IMG/VR virus record: IMGVR_UViG_3300028364_000011
Span: 1-34,179 of that record
Length of the DNA: 34,179 bases
Source: a virus
Reading direction: 5' to 3' (one strand)
Positions within the stretch are counted from its first letter, which is position 1, and the number at the start of each line of letters is the position of its first letter. Below, piece after piece: positions 1 through 7,684 of the stretch. The translations under genes were made by a program, and so were the position numbers. The notes below the pieces were generated by a model. That model saw only the letters and a list, made by a program, of their open reading frames with translations, was not told the origin of the DNA and ran no database searches.

Positions 1-116
1 TAGATCAAGAATTTCAAAAATTATGTAAAAAAATTGTCAATGAAGGCAAAGAGTATGAAAACAAAAATAGAGGTGTAAAAAGGCTTCAGATACCTAGTTA
101 CACCTTCAGACACGAT
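1..116. repeat. Terminal direct repeat, left copy
   Basis: These 116 bases are identical to 34064-34179. The thymidylate synthase reading frame runs without a break from the right end through this repeat into the left end. The repeat is therefore the overlap of a circular or circularly permuted genome, not a gene duplication. Whether the virion DNA is terminally redundant or the overlap is only an assembly feature cannot be told from the sequence. Confidence 0.95.
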
Positions 117-896
117 TTTAATGATGGATTTCCCGCAATCACAAACAAAAAATTATATTGGAAGGGAATCGTTGGAGAGTTGATTTGGTTTCTTCGTGGA
201 GATAACGATGTAAAGTATTTGAATGAAAATGGGATTAAAATCTGGAACAAAGATGCTTTTAATTGGCATAAAAAACACGGTGAAGTTTTAACTTTTGAAG
301 ATTTTGAAAAAAAAGGAATAGGCTCTGTCGGACAAAATTACTCCGTACAATGGAGAAATTTTAACGGAAATACGGATCAAATTAAAGATTTAGTAAAAAC
401 TATGGCATTAGACATAATGTCAAGTAGACTGAAAGTAAATGCTTGGAATCCATCTGAAACGGATTTAACTGCTTTACCTCCTTGCCACTCTGAATTTCAA
501 GTTATAGGAGTACCTTTAGAGAATGGTGATTTTGGATTTGAATTACACTGGAATCAACGTTCTGTTGATACTTTTTTAGGCTTGCCTTTTAATATCGCGA
601 GTTATGGTCTTTTGGCTAAAATTTTAGAAAAAGTAACCGGCTATAAAGCAATAGCTATAGAGGGAACTCTTAAATGTGTTCATTTTTACGACAATCAATA
701 TGATGCAGTGAAAGAACTTTTAAAAAGAGATCCTAATAAACATTCAAATTGTGAGGCTTTGTTGCCTGAGTTAGTGGATATTTTTGAAACGGATATTGAT
801 GTTATTTTCAACAGCTACAAAATTTCAGATTTCAAACTTAGTGGATATACTTCTGACGATGAAATAAAAGTGGAAATGTTAGCTCCAAAAGTGTAA
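1..896 (+). CDS. thyA: Thymidylate synthase, main part (5' end lies at the right edge of the window)
   Basis: Makes dTMP from dUMP using methylene-tetrahydrofolate, supplying thymidine for phage DNA synthesis in the cytoplasm. The gene starts at the ATG at 34054 and crosses the join, giving 301 residues, close to bacterial ThyA length. Family motifs are plain: GELIWFLRGD near the N-terminus, GQNYSVQW, the active-site cysteine in LPPCHSEFQ, the substrate-binding stretch QRSVDTFLGLPFNIASYGLL, and a late HFYDNQYD block matching the usual H-Y-N region. In this window the frame is open from base 3; the internal ATG at 180 is not the true start. It is the third gene of the rightward unit, after the HTH regulator and a conserved unknown gene, and is followed by two tiny genes. 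Confidence 0.96.
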   Translation, partial: DQEFQKLCKKIVNEGKEYENKNRGVKRLQIPSYTFRHDFNDGFPAITNKKLYWKGIVGELIWFLRGDNDVKYLNENGIKIWNKDAFNWHKKHGEVLTFEDFEKKGIGSVGQNYSVQWRNFNGNTDQIKDLVKTMALDIMSSRLKVNAWNPSETDLTALPPCHSEFQVIGVPLENGDFGFELHWNQRSVDTFLGLPFNIASYGLLAKILEKVTGYKAIAIEGTLKCVHFYDNQYDAVKELLKRDPNKHSNCEALLPELVDIFETDIDVIFNSYKISDFKLSGYTSDDEIKVEMLAPKV

Positions 897-923
897 TTAT
901 TAAAAAATAATGTAGCCATTGAC

Positions 924-961
924 CATAACTACAAGATATATGTAAGTTTATCGTTTTTTAA
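924..961 (+). repeat. Imperfect direct repeat, copy 1, downstream of thyA
   Basis: Begins with CATAACTACAAGATA, which recurs exactly at 1350-1364. The similarity continues for about 38 bases, including GTTTAT and a T run. This copy lies 28 bases after the thyA stop and ends in TCGTTTTTT. It may be a weak or decayed terminator, because only a 4-bp GATA/TATC stem can be drawn before the T run. Nothing else was seen between 897 and 1046. Confidence 0.7.
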
Positions 962-1046
962 AAAAGAATCTGATTTATAACCAAAAAATATCCTGAAATT
1001 TAAGAACAAATAAGTAAAATACATACTAAACATTATAGCGAGCAAT

Positions 1047-1202
1047 ATGAAATCAGAAATAAAAAATAATAAAATAGAATACACTAAAGAAGATATGAAA
1101 TCTTTTGCTGATTGGTGCCGAAATGCATTATTAAATATCGAATATAGTTATTTAAAATTAGATGAACATTTAGAAAAATGGAAACAAATAACAGGAAAAT
1201 AG
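1047..1202 (+). CDS. Hypothetical 51-residue protein downstream of thyA
   Basis: ATG at 1047, TAG at 1200-1202, giving 51 residues that begin MKSEIKNNKIEYTKED. The protein is charged, probably helical, and has WCRNALLN in the middle and LEKWKQITGK at the end. It has no signal peptide or membrane segment and I do not recognise the family. It is transcribed with thyA, and its last 25 bases overlap the next small gene in another frame, which suggests translational coupling. Amino-acid use is ordinary rather than random AT-rich noise, so it is probably real. The opposite-strand frame over this stretch looks like a shadow. Confidence 0.6.
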   Translation: MKSEIKNNKIEYTKEDMKSFADWCRNALLNIEYSYLKLDEHLEKWKQITGK

Positions 1203-1354
1203 AAATAAGAAAATATTGGTGGTATGGAATGACTCCGTTTTGTCTATTTAAGTATTCAAAAGATAAAATGACATACACAGATGCGAGAGAAACAAACTAT
1301 AATTTTATGATTGGCTGGCTTCAATTACGAGTTTCTGTCGTAAATAACGCATAA
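1178..1354 (+). CDS. Hypothetical 58-residue protein, aromatic-rich
   Basis: ATG at 1178 lies inside the previous gene; the stop TAA is at 1352-1354. The 58 residues include RKYWWYGMTPFCLFKYSKD and later NYNFMIGWLQLRV, an aromatic and basic composition common in small phage proteins. There is no clear signal peptide; the C-terminal part is moderately hydrophobic but not a convincing membrane helix. The stop codon sits inside the second copy of the repeat and inside the stem of the terminator that closes this unit, so the gene and terminator are packed together. Function unknown. Confidence 0.6.
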   Translation: METNNRKIEIRKYWWYGMTPFCLFKYSKDKMTYTDARETNYNFMIGWLQLRVSVVNNA

Positions 1355-1385
1355 CTACAAGATAAACGCAGGTTTATGCGTTTTT
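1346..1385 (+). terminator. Intrinsic terminator of the rightward unit
   Basis: AACGCATAA (1346-1354) pairs perfectly with TTATGCGTT (1374-1382), a 9-bp stem running into TTTTT. Two smaller hairpins are alternatives within the loop region: ATAAAC with GTTTAT, and AAACGCA with TGCGTTT. It faces the leftward terminator only about 25 bases away, as expected where two units converge. Confidence 0.75.
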
Positions 1386-1387
1386 AA
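1350..1387 (+). repeat. Imperfect direct repeat, copy 2
   Basis: Shares the 15-base core with 924-938 and has about 7 mismatches over 38 bases. The two copies bracket the two small genes downstream of thyA. This suggests that those genes arrived as a cassette next to a duplicated terminator. Confidence 0.7.
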
Positions 1388-1407
1388 CAGATAAAAAACA
1401 TTTAACC

Positions 1408-1438
1408 AAAAAAAAGCCACTCAATTAAAGTGGCTTTT
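1408..1438 (-). terminator. Intrinsic terminator of the leftward (late) unit
   Basis: Stem GCCACT (1416-1421) with AGTGGC (1429-1434) and a 7-base loop, flanked by 8 A's at 1408-1415 that become the U tract on the minus strand. The stem includes the final codons and stop of the spanin gene. Confidence 0.85.
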
Positions 1439-1924
1439 GTGTTTTAGGTAAAAGTATAAAATTAAAATAATTAAAATTAAAATACAACAAATCCAATAGC
1501 TTTCCCGCTCGGTTTCTTTTTTAATATTTTCGTTATTTTCTTTAATTTTTAACAATGCTTTACTTTTATCTCTCTTAATTTCTTTACTTAAATCTCTCTT
1601 AATTTCTTTTACTACCTCTTTTTTTAAAGTGCTTGAGCGGTCAACTCTTGCGTTTTGCCACGTAGTAGTTGTAGTTCCGTCCTTTGTGTTTTCGGTTTTA
1701 ATTATAGGTTTCAAAACGTCAATAGGTTCTAATTTTTCACTGCTATAACCAGTCTCTTTAACGGCTTCTTTTATCGTTTTAATATCTTTTACCGTTTCCG
1801 ATTTTAAAACGGCTGAGGTTGCAACTTCTGACTGTTTGGACGTTTCAATTTTAGACTTGCTGGACTTTCTGTCCCCGCAACTAAATAACAGAAGTGATAA
1901 CGTAATTACTAGTATATTTTTCAT
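1421..1924 (-). CDS. Probable unimolecular spanin (u-spanin)
   Basis: Predicted to bridge inner and outer membranes and fuse them in the last step of lysis. The chosen ATG at 1924 overlaps the endolysin stop as ATGA, giving 167 residues; a GTG at 1933 would add three. The N-terminus MKNILVITLSLLLFSCGD is a lipoprotein signal with lipobox LFSC. The middle is highly charged with repeated KEIKRD and a likely coiled coil. The C-terminus has one strong membrane helix (WICCILILIILILYFYL) followed by a short basic tail. Outer-membrane lipoprotein plus C-terminal inner-membrane helix is the u-spanin plan described for phage T1 gp11. Its place directly after the endolysin agrees. No separate two-gene spanin is present. 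The topology is seen in the sequence; the function is inferred. Confidence 0.75.
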   Translation of the reverse strand: MKNILVITLSLLLFSCGDRKSSKSKIETSKQSEVATSAVLKSETVKDIKTIKEAVKETGYSSEKLEPIDVLKPIIKTENTKDGTTTTTWQNARVDRSSTLKKEVVKEIKRDLSKEIKRDKSKALLKIKENNENIKKETERESYWICCILILIILILYFYLKHKSHFN

Positions 1925-2301
1925 TTCGTCCACCTTGCTTTTGTTCCACGAATATCGTAATGTACGAAGTCGGGATAAATACCAACACCCCCCTGATCCA
2001 TTTTACGCTCTAAAATAAGCTTTTCAATTAAAAGCGCCAATTGTCTAGGCGGTGTGTTTCTCGCTTGTAAATCAGAGGCTTTACCTAGTAAATGCTGACT
2101 ATTTGCAACACCGCCAACTGCCTTGTTATGCTTTGGCGAACGGTAGCCGCTAGTGATTGTAATTGATTGTTTTAATTCATTTCTTAAAACTTGCAAGTTT
2201 TTCGCTAGTTTTGATAGGTTTATTAAAACATCGGCAGGGAAGCCCGCTCCATCTCCTGATTGAAACTCTTGAAGTCTGAAATTTTCTGTTAATTTTGTCA
2301 T
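1921..2301 (-). CDS. Endolysin, M15-type L,D/D,D-peptidase
   Basis: Zinc peptidase that cuts peptide bonds in peptidoglycan. 126 residues with the M15 (D-Ala-D-Ala carboxypeptidase, VanY-like) layout: LTENFRLQEFQS at the start, TSGYRSPKHNKAVGG at about 50-64, SQHLLGKASD with zinc ligands His70 and Asp77, and FVHYDIRG with His114 and Asp116. There is no signal peptide, so it needs a holin for release. It lies one base after the upstream membrane protein and overlaps the spanin start by 4 bases: a compact holin, endolysin, spanin cassette. Confidence 0.92.
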   Translation of the reverse strand: MTKLTENFRLQEFQSGDGAGFPADVLINLSKLAKNLQVLRNELKQSITITSGYRSPKHNKAVGGVANSQHLLGKASDLQARNTPPRQLALLIEKLILERKMDQGGVGIYPDFVHYDIRGTKARWTK

Positions 2302-2302
2302 T

Positions 2303-2572
2303 TTATTTTATCTTATTATTTTCGCATTTACTGCATTGATCAATGTATTGTTTTAGCAACATTTTTACCTCTCCTAGCTCGCTATTCATTTGGTCGAATT
2401 TTCTTTCGGTTTGCTCTGCGAATTTTTCGTACACCCTTTGAATTCCCTCCAATGCATCGCTGTTGGCTTTCTTTTCATCAATACTTCGCATCTTTTTGCC
2501 TCCAAAAAATGCAATTATTCCCGTTAAAATAGTGGCAATTACGCCCGAGCTGTCTAGTAATTTATCTATCAT
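2303..2572 (-). CDS. Holin candidate with one N-terminal membrane helix
   Basis: 89 residues. One hydrophobic helix near residues 9-26 (GVIATILTGIIAFFGGKK) is followed by a charged, probably coiled-coil domain (QRVYEKFAEQTERKFDQMN) and a short tail with CSKC. Small single-helix proteins immediately before an endolysin are often holins or holin partners. Overlaps nothing; one-base gaps separate it from both neighbours. It could also be an antiholin or accessory to the next membrane protein. The lysis role rests on position and topology only. Confidence 0.6.
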   Translation of the reverse strand: MIDKLLDSSGVIATILTGIIAFFGGKKMRSIDEKKANSDALEGIQRVYEKFAEQTERKFDQMNSELGEVKMLLKQYIDQCSKCENNKIK

Positions 2573-2573
2573 T

Positions 2574-2861
2574 TTAAAAAAATATTAAAAAAATTAAACT
2601 TCCTAAAAATCCTCCAAACACTCCTGCCCAAACATCATTAATCATATTTTGCATTTTTTGATTTGCATTATAAAGACGTTCTTGCATCATTTCCCAAAAT
2701 ACACAGCCAATAAATAATATAACCAAAGACACTAATACTTGTTCTAGCTTTCTTAAATCTGTAAAGCTAAATAGCCATAGTAATACTACCATTGTTCCCG
2801 AGCCAACTACAAAATGTTTGTGCCATTTGTGTAGTAATACTTGTTCTAAAAAATTTTTCAT
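2574..2861 (-). CDS. Small membrane protein, second holin candidate
   Basis: 95 residues with about three hydrophobic segments: FVVGSGTMVVLLWLFSF (about 18-34), VLVSLVILFIGCVFW (about 42-57) and VWAGVFGGFLGSLIFLIFF at the very C-terminus, with basic residues near the start. Three helices in under 100 residues fits a class I holin. It opens the lysis cassette after the tail genes. Which of the two membrane proteins forms the hole cannot be decided here. I do not recognise a named family. Confidence 0.6.
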   Translation of the reverse strand: MKNFLEQVLLHKWHKHFVVGSGTMVVLLWLFSFTDLRKLEQVLVSLVILFIGCVFWEMMQERLYNANQKMQNMINDVWAGVFGGFLGSLIFLIFF

Positions 2862-2879
2862 TTTAATTTTATTTAGTTG

Positions 2880-3128
2880 TTATTTTAAAGAGTTTTTACA
2901 AAGTTCTACATAGTCAAAATACGCTTGAAACTCAACGGGTTTTGTTTCCTTTTGCCGTTGTATTGCTAGTTCGTCATCCATTGAGTATCGGTTTCTGATT
3001 AGCGGAATGAGCTTGTGAATAGCTTGAACTGTATAGGTTTCCCCGTCCTGGTTAAGGCTGTAGCCTTGAATGTCCCAATTTTCTAAAACCGTTAAATCGG
3101 GTTGTCCGTTTATTTTATTTACTATCAT
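2880..3128 (-). CDS. Small conserved tail-linked protein
   Basis: 82 residues, beginning MIVNKINGQPDL. The segment RNRYSMDDELAIQRQKETKP followed by FQAYFDYVELCK resembles a pattern I know from small proteins encoded just after tail-fibre genes in many phages, of the kind sometimes called tail-fibre or baseplate assembly proteins. It lies one base after the large fibre gene and before the lysis cassette. No membrane segment or signal peptide. The assembly role is inference from position and a general pattern. Confidence 0.6.
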   Translation of the reverse strand: MIVNKINGQPDLTVLENWDIQGYSLNQDGETYTVQAIHKLIPLIRNRYSMDDELAIQRQKETKPVEFQAYFDYVELCKNSLK

Positions 3129-3129
3129 T

Positions 3130-6069
3130 TTATATGTCTTTTATTAATTTTGATGAAATTACCACGGGATTTGTGTTTTCAAATGCTAAAAAACCAAAGA
3201 AATTTATGTTATTAAAATAACTTGTATCTTGAATATCTACTATTCGGCTAATGTTTAAAAAATTTGAAAATATAAAAACAAAAGTTTTTGATAAATTTGA
3301 GTAAATTCTAAATTCCAAATCTATCTCAGTATTAAAAAATTCCACACCAGCAACACTTTCAACTACAACGGCTTGACTTAACAAAATAGTATCTACTCCA
3401 TTTGTTTTTTTAGTTACTATTAAATTGTTTCTATTTATTGTCAATGAAATATTATTGTCTTTATCTTTTAAAAATGCAATCCCCGCCCTTCTAGCAGTAT
3501 TTGGGGCACTATTTCTAAGTAAATTTTTAGAGATATAAGAAGTTGTAGCTCCTGCTGATGTTATAGGAATTGCAGTTATTGAAAATTCAGAACTATTTGC
3601 CTCGTTTCCAACTATTGACCAACCCGCCCCGTTTAAATTTTGATACACCTGCCCGCTGTCGGCTGTACCTAAACTAACTGAATTAGGTCTTATAAAATTA
3701 TCCCAATAAATTAACTTATCAAAATTAATATCCGTTGCTAAATGTGATTTCAAAAATGGGCTTTTGACCCGCATAAACTCCACCTCTGTAGTCGCAGCAT
3801 AAGCCGTCCCGTTACCTCTTAAAATGTTGCCTAACAAAGGATTTGGTAGTAATGTGCTTAACCCCGTGTTTACCGCATCGACTGTTGGATATTTTGCCCC
3901 CGTTCCGTCAACCGCTAAACTATTTTGTTTGTTAGCCACATCTTCAGCCGTATAAGCTAGGGCTGGGGACGCAACTGAACCGTTGGCCGTTGTCCCGATT
4001 GAAGGTGCAAAAATAGCTTGCGAAATATTGCTTAAATCAACTGCATTTCTAGTCAAAACAATCGCTCCAAGGTATAAACCATTTTCCGCAATATCTAAAT
4101 CAGTTATAAAAACATCTGAATTTAACGCTGTAATTGCGGCGTTAAGTGTAGTAAAAACTCTTTGTCCCGGTTGTATTCTAATTACGCCATCCTGAAATAT
4201 GTAAACCCTTTGAATGGTTGCTAAAGTTGCCGTAGCGGCTACTGGTGTGATTGTCCCGTTTAAGTCATAAATTGCTGGCGTTATATCTGTTATGTCTGCC
4301 CCTTCGTCGCCCGTTTGTGTCCTATATCTGAAAGTTATAGGCTCTTGAGCGTCCAAAGTAAACGAATGTGGTTGAGTTGTTAGATTGTCAAAATTGGCTC
4401 CAGGCTTAAAAACTCTTCCTAATTCCTTTTTTATTTTTAAATTATTAGATACGGGAAAAATGCGGTTACCGCTTAAAGAGCGAAAACCTAAAGCTTCCAA
4501 AATATCTTGCACCTGACCACCGATTTCAATATTAATAGTCGGTTGGTTGTCAATATAAGTTACAGCTGAATTGTTTAAGTGAATTAAAACTCCAATTCTT
4601 ATAAAATTACGTCTTTGTGTTGCTGTTAACGGTACGTTTGTGAAATACAAATCTCCATTAATGTCAACAGCTACGTATGTTTGTTTTTGAGTTGCAAGGT
4701 TCGGTATTGTATTTGCAATCTTAGCCGTCCAAGTAACTTTGGTAAATGTTGGATTGTCAGGATTAGAGTGTCCATTAACAACGTAACCAAATCCCGCCGA
4801 AAGATCAAACTTTGCAGCATCCGTGTTTATCGTTAATAACCCCCCTTGGTTCAATCCTGTTGGCCCCAAATTGTTAGAGTTAAAGTTTGACGCGGCTACT
4901 AACTGCTTTACATATTTAATCTGTGGGTAAATACGGTCTTCGCTTCCGTCTGTTGGGTAGTTTGGTGTGAAGTCTTGAAAACCATAAATTCCTTGATTTT
5001 TATTAAAAACAACTTCAGCATTATTAGCAAGGTTATTTTCGTCTCTATAACCAAAACCACAACTGGTTTCAGAAAGGTTAAGAATATAAAAAGTATCTTC
5101 TTCCATACTTTTTATAAATAAGCTTTTTGTAAAATCTTCAAATTCTAGCCCTCCTGTTATAGGAGAGCCTTCCGCCGTTCCGCTTAATGGTACGTATTCT
5201 GTAAGGTCTTCAACCAATAACTCCACCATTTCATCTGTAACGACTGCGTTTTTTGCTCGTTCTTTTAAAATGTAAATTCTAAATTTATCACCATTTGTGA
5301 CTCGGTAATAAAATATAAAAGGGTCATCATTTATTTCTACAATAGTCGGTATTGAATTAATCCAGTTTTTTATAATTGTAGAAGTAATCAATTGAAATGT
5401 TGCAACCCCCAATTCAGCCAAAGTAATTTCGTAAAATTTATTTTGCTTAAAAGAATTTAGAAGCACCTCATTATTTTCAACACTGTTTCCAAAAATATTA
5501 ACTACTGATAGTAAAATTTTACCAATTGGTGTGAATGGCTGAATTGCAGTGTTTGAGCCAAAAGATGAAAAGCCACTAATTAGTTCAAATCCATTATTAG
5601 AATTTGCTACAATTATATCTTTTCTGTTAAAATCTTCTAATTCTAAAACGATATTAAAATCAAATTCTAATACGTTAGCATATGAATTATTAGAAATAAA
5701 CCACTCATAATTCAACCCAACCGTTACCGTATTAACTAATTTAGTCAAAGAGCCTAATTGAGTAAATGCATCAGGCATTCCCCCGCCACCACCGCCGCCG
5801 CTATTTTGATTAAAGGCTGGGTAACCTAAAAATTTTAAACGCTGCATTAGTCCCGTGAAACTTGTAAATGTTTCCGCGCTGCCTGCTAATGTATCGTCAA
5901 AAACAGTAATTTCAGAAACTAAATACTGTTTTCTTTGACTGCCTCCTATTTCTTGTATTTGAAAGTACGGTACATCAACTTTAACGTAAAAGTTTGACAA
6001 AATAAACAGTTGACTGTCGTAATGTTCAAAAATACCACCTGATTTTTTTCGTATAATTAAAGTTGCCAT
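3130..6069 (-). CDS. Large tail fibre / receptor-binding protein
   Basis: 979 residues. Residues 91-97 are seven glycines in a row, a flexible hinge between an N-terminal domain that probably attaches to the tail (1-90) and a long beta-rich shaft. Residues 787-979 begin with DNFIRPNSVSLGTADSGQVY, a pattern typical of concanavalin/LamG-like carbohydrate-binding domains in phage fibres and secreted enzymes, so this end probably binds cell-surface glycan. No enzymatic motif was seen. The start ATG at 6069 shares a base with the end of the upstream gene. The run of GGN codons makes a small GC-rich island near 5780-5800 in an otherwise AT-rich gene. Fibre function is well supported by size and place; the receptor is unknown. 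Confidence 0.75.
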   Translation of the reverse strand: MATLIIRKKSGGIFEHYDSQLFILSNFYVKVDVPYFQIQEIGGSQRKQYLVSEITVFDDTLAGSAETFTSFTGLMQRLKFLGYPAFNQNSGGGGGGGMPDAFTQLGSLTKLVNTVTVGLNYEWFISNNSYANVLEFDFNIVLELEDFNRKDIIVANSNNGFELISGFSSFGSNTAIQPFTPIGKILLSVVNIFGNSVENNEVLLNSFKQNKFYEITLAELGVATFQLITSTIIKNWINSIPTIVEINDDPFIFYYRVTNGDKFRIYILKERAKNAVVTDEMVELLVEDLTEYVPLSGTAEGSPITGGLEFEDFTKSLFIKSMEEDTFYILNLSETSCGFGYRDENNLANNAEVVFNKNQGIYGFQDFTPNYPTDGSEDRIYPQIKYVKQLVAASNFNSNNLGPTGLNQGGLLTINTDAAKFDLSAGFGYVVNGHSNPDNPTFTKVTWTAKIANTIPNLATQKQTYVAVDINGDLYFTNVPLTATQRRNFIRIGVLIHLNNSAVTYIDNQPTINIEIGGQVQDILEALGFRSLSGNRIFPVSNNLKIKKELGRVFKPGANFDNLTTQPHSFTLDAQEPITFRYRTQTGDEGADITDITPAIYDLNGTITPVAATATLATIQRVYIFQDGVIRIQPGQRVFTTLNAAITALNSDVFITDLDIAENGLYLGAIVLTRNAVDLSNISQAIFAPSIGTTANGSVASPALAYTAEDVANKQNSLAVDGTGAKYPTVDAVNTGLSTLLPNPLLGNILRGNGTAYAATTEVEFMRVKSPFLKSHLATDINFDKLIYWDNFIRPNSVSLGTADSGQVYQNLNGAGWSIVGNEANSSEFSITAIPITSAGATTSYISKNLLRNSAPNTARRAGIAFLKDKDNNISLTINRNNLIVTKKTNGVDTILLSQAVVVESVAGVEFFNTEIDLEFRIYSNLSKTFVFIFSNFLNISRIVDIQDTSYFNNINFFGFLAFENTNPVVISSKLIKDI

Positions 6070-6527
6070 TAATTTTCTGTTATGTATGTTGTAAATGTAA
6101 ATTCGTATAAAGTTCCATTTGGCGCAGTTCCACTATTAAGCACTAACCCCGAACTTGTTAACGTGAGGTTTAAAATTGCTCCATTGTTGCTGAATGCTCT
6201 TATTTTTATTGGATTAAAAGCTGCTTTTGGCTTATATTGATTTTCTTTAAATGCAAATATAGATTGTGCATTTTGTGAAACTCCTGAAACATTTGTAATA
6301 CGTGCTGTAATTTGAGCAACTTTACCAACTTTTACAATGAATAAATCATAATAAAAATTACTACCTGATTTTGTTGTAAAAGTTTCGCTTGTACTATCAT
6401 CTACAACAGGTTCGCTGTACAATTCATTAACGACCAAAGTATTTGCGTTTGTGTGCCTAACTTTTGTAATTTTTCCAATAGCTGAAATAAAGCTATTTAA
6501 TGCAGTTGTAATTTCTGTCTTTGTCAT
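6069..6527 (-). CDS. Small tail-tip or fibre-associated protein
   Basis: 152 residues beginning MTKTEITTALNSFISAIGKI. After a short helical start the protein is rich in T, S, N and alternating hydrophobics (KIRAFSNNGAILNLTLTSSG), as in beta-sandwich tail and baseplate proteins. It sits between a 383-residue Ig-domain protein and the large fibre and is joined to the fibre gene by a one-base overlap. No catalytic motif. I do not recognise a family; a structural role in the tail tip is inferred from place. Confidence 0.6.
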   Translation of the reverse strand: MTKTEITTALNSFISAIGKITKVRHTNANTLVVNELYSEPVVDDSTSETFTTKSGSNFYYDLFIVKVGKVAQITARITNVSGVSQNAQSIFAFKENQYKPKAAFNPIKIRAFSNNGAILNLTLTSSGLVLNSGTAPNGTLYEFTFTTYITEN

Positions 6528-6528
6528 T

Positions 6529-7680
6529 TTATGTTATGTATTCGTTATTTTCGTAATCTTCGCCTTCATATTCTCCTTCTATAAATTCAAAATTCCAATT
6601 AAATTGAGGTGCTATTTGATCAATATTTGAAGTAAATAACGCTTCATCAAAGGTAATATAATATTTGCCAGTTAAAGCAATATTAATATAATTACCTAAT
6701 AATGGCGCGGTTGCTAAATTGTTTAATATTGTAAAATTAGTTTGATTTAAAGTAGCTAATAAAGCACCTATTTCGCTAAAAATCTTAAAACTTCCAACTC
6801 CTAAAACAACATTTTTACTAAATAGAATTGTTATGTTTTGATTTTGATTTAAAGGAATTGCACCATTTGGATAAAAATTAACTACATTGAATTCTGGTAC
6901 TATTTGGAATTGTGCAATGTATGTTTCATCAGAAAAATAAAATGTTCCGTTACAATTATAAACGTTTGAATTCCCTTCTCTTTCTCCTTTTTTTAATACT
7001 GATTTGTTAGTACTTCTTTTTTGGTCAATAAAAACCAAATCAGATTTTAAAGCAACTGATAACGCTCTGTAAGTAAAATCATTTATTAAATTAAAATCAT
7101 AGGCATTAGCAAAGACTAATGTAGGTAATTGTGATATTTTATTTGAATTGCTTTGAATATACGTGCTATTTTCCGTTTCATCAGTTAAGCCTTCATATTG
7201 ACCCGCAACCCGTATTGATTGAACAAAAGGCGCGTTTAAATAGTCTGTGCCTTGAAACACTCCATAACTTCCATAATCAAGTCTAATCGTGTATTCTAAA
7301 TCATCAGAAACAACAAAAGGATTTGAGTAAAATACGTTGCTTCCAGTTGTGTGAACTAATTTTAAAAATACATTTTGATTAAACGTTTGACCAATTTTTA
7401 CAATTTCAAAAGCAATTTGACGAATGCCTTCAATGTCCGTAAATTCATTAATATAAACTTTGTCGGTTATTTCTAGCAATTCATTATTAAAGCAATCAAT
7501 TAAAAAAACGTTATAATCTCCATTAAAAACAATATCAACATCGCTGTTTGTAATTTGCAAATAAGTTTCATTTGGGTTTAAGACAATGGAATCGTAATAT
7601 CTATTTTTAGATTGTCGCGGGTCGCCAATTGTTTTGGCTTGCTCGAATGTTGGCTTTAATCTTAAAAATGCGTTATCCAT
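6529..7680 (-). CDS. Tail protein with C-terminal bacterial Ig-like (Big_5-type) domain
   Basis: 383 residues. The first two thirds are beta-rich with no named domain. From about residue 266 the stretch FYPNGAIPLNQNQNITILFS and then LGVGSFKIF follows the Big_5 pattern seen in secreted and virion proteins. The C-terminal tail is very acidic (EGEYEGEDYENNEYIT). Such domains usually help virions stick weakly to cell-surface sugars. The ATG at 7680 lies exactly 4 bases after a TATATTTG promoter-like box, unlike most neighbours, so it may have its own short or leaderless transcript. Tail role from position; the domain call from pattern. Confidence 0.65.
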   Translation of the reverse strand: MDNAFLRLKPTFEQAKTIGDPRQSKNRYYDSIVLNPNETYLQITNSDVDIVFNGDYNVFLIDCFNNELLEITDKVYINEFTDIEGIRQIAFEIVKIGQTFNQNVFLKLVHTTGSNVFYSNPFVVSDDLEYTIRLDYGSYGVFQGTDYLNAPFVQSIRVAGQYEGLTDETENSTYIQSNSNKISQLPTLVFANAYDFNLINDFTYRALSVALKSDLVFIDQKRSTNKSVLKKGEREGNSNVYNCNGTFYFSDETYIAQFQIVPEFNVVNFYPNGAIPLNQNQNITILFSKNVVLGVGSFKIFSEIGALLATLNQTNFTILNNLATAPLLGNYINIALTGKYYITFDEALFTSNIDQIAPQFNWNFEFIEGEYEGEDYENNEYIT

Positions 7681-7684
7681 GATA

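Noticed and set aside
180-896. Thymidylate synthase starting at the ATG at 180
   Set aside because: The frame is open to base 3 and joins the right-end segment starting at 34054, which supplies the conserved N-terminal residues.
1084-1278. Open frame of 64 codons on the minus strand
   Set aside because: It lies opposite two better plus-strand small genes that follow thyA, and would cross beyond the late terminator region with no promoter. Leucine/isoleucine-rich shadow.
5778-5802. GC-rich repeat in the fibre gene as a possible recombination hot spot
   Set aside because: It is explained by seven glycine codons; no second copy was seen elsewhere in the window.
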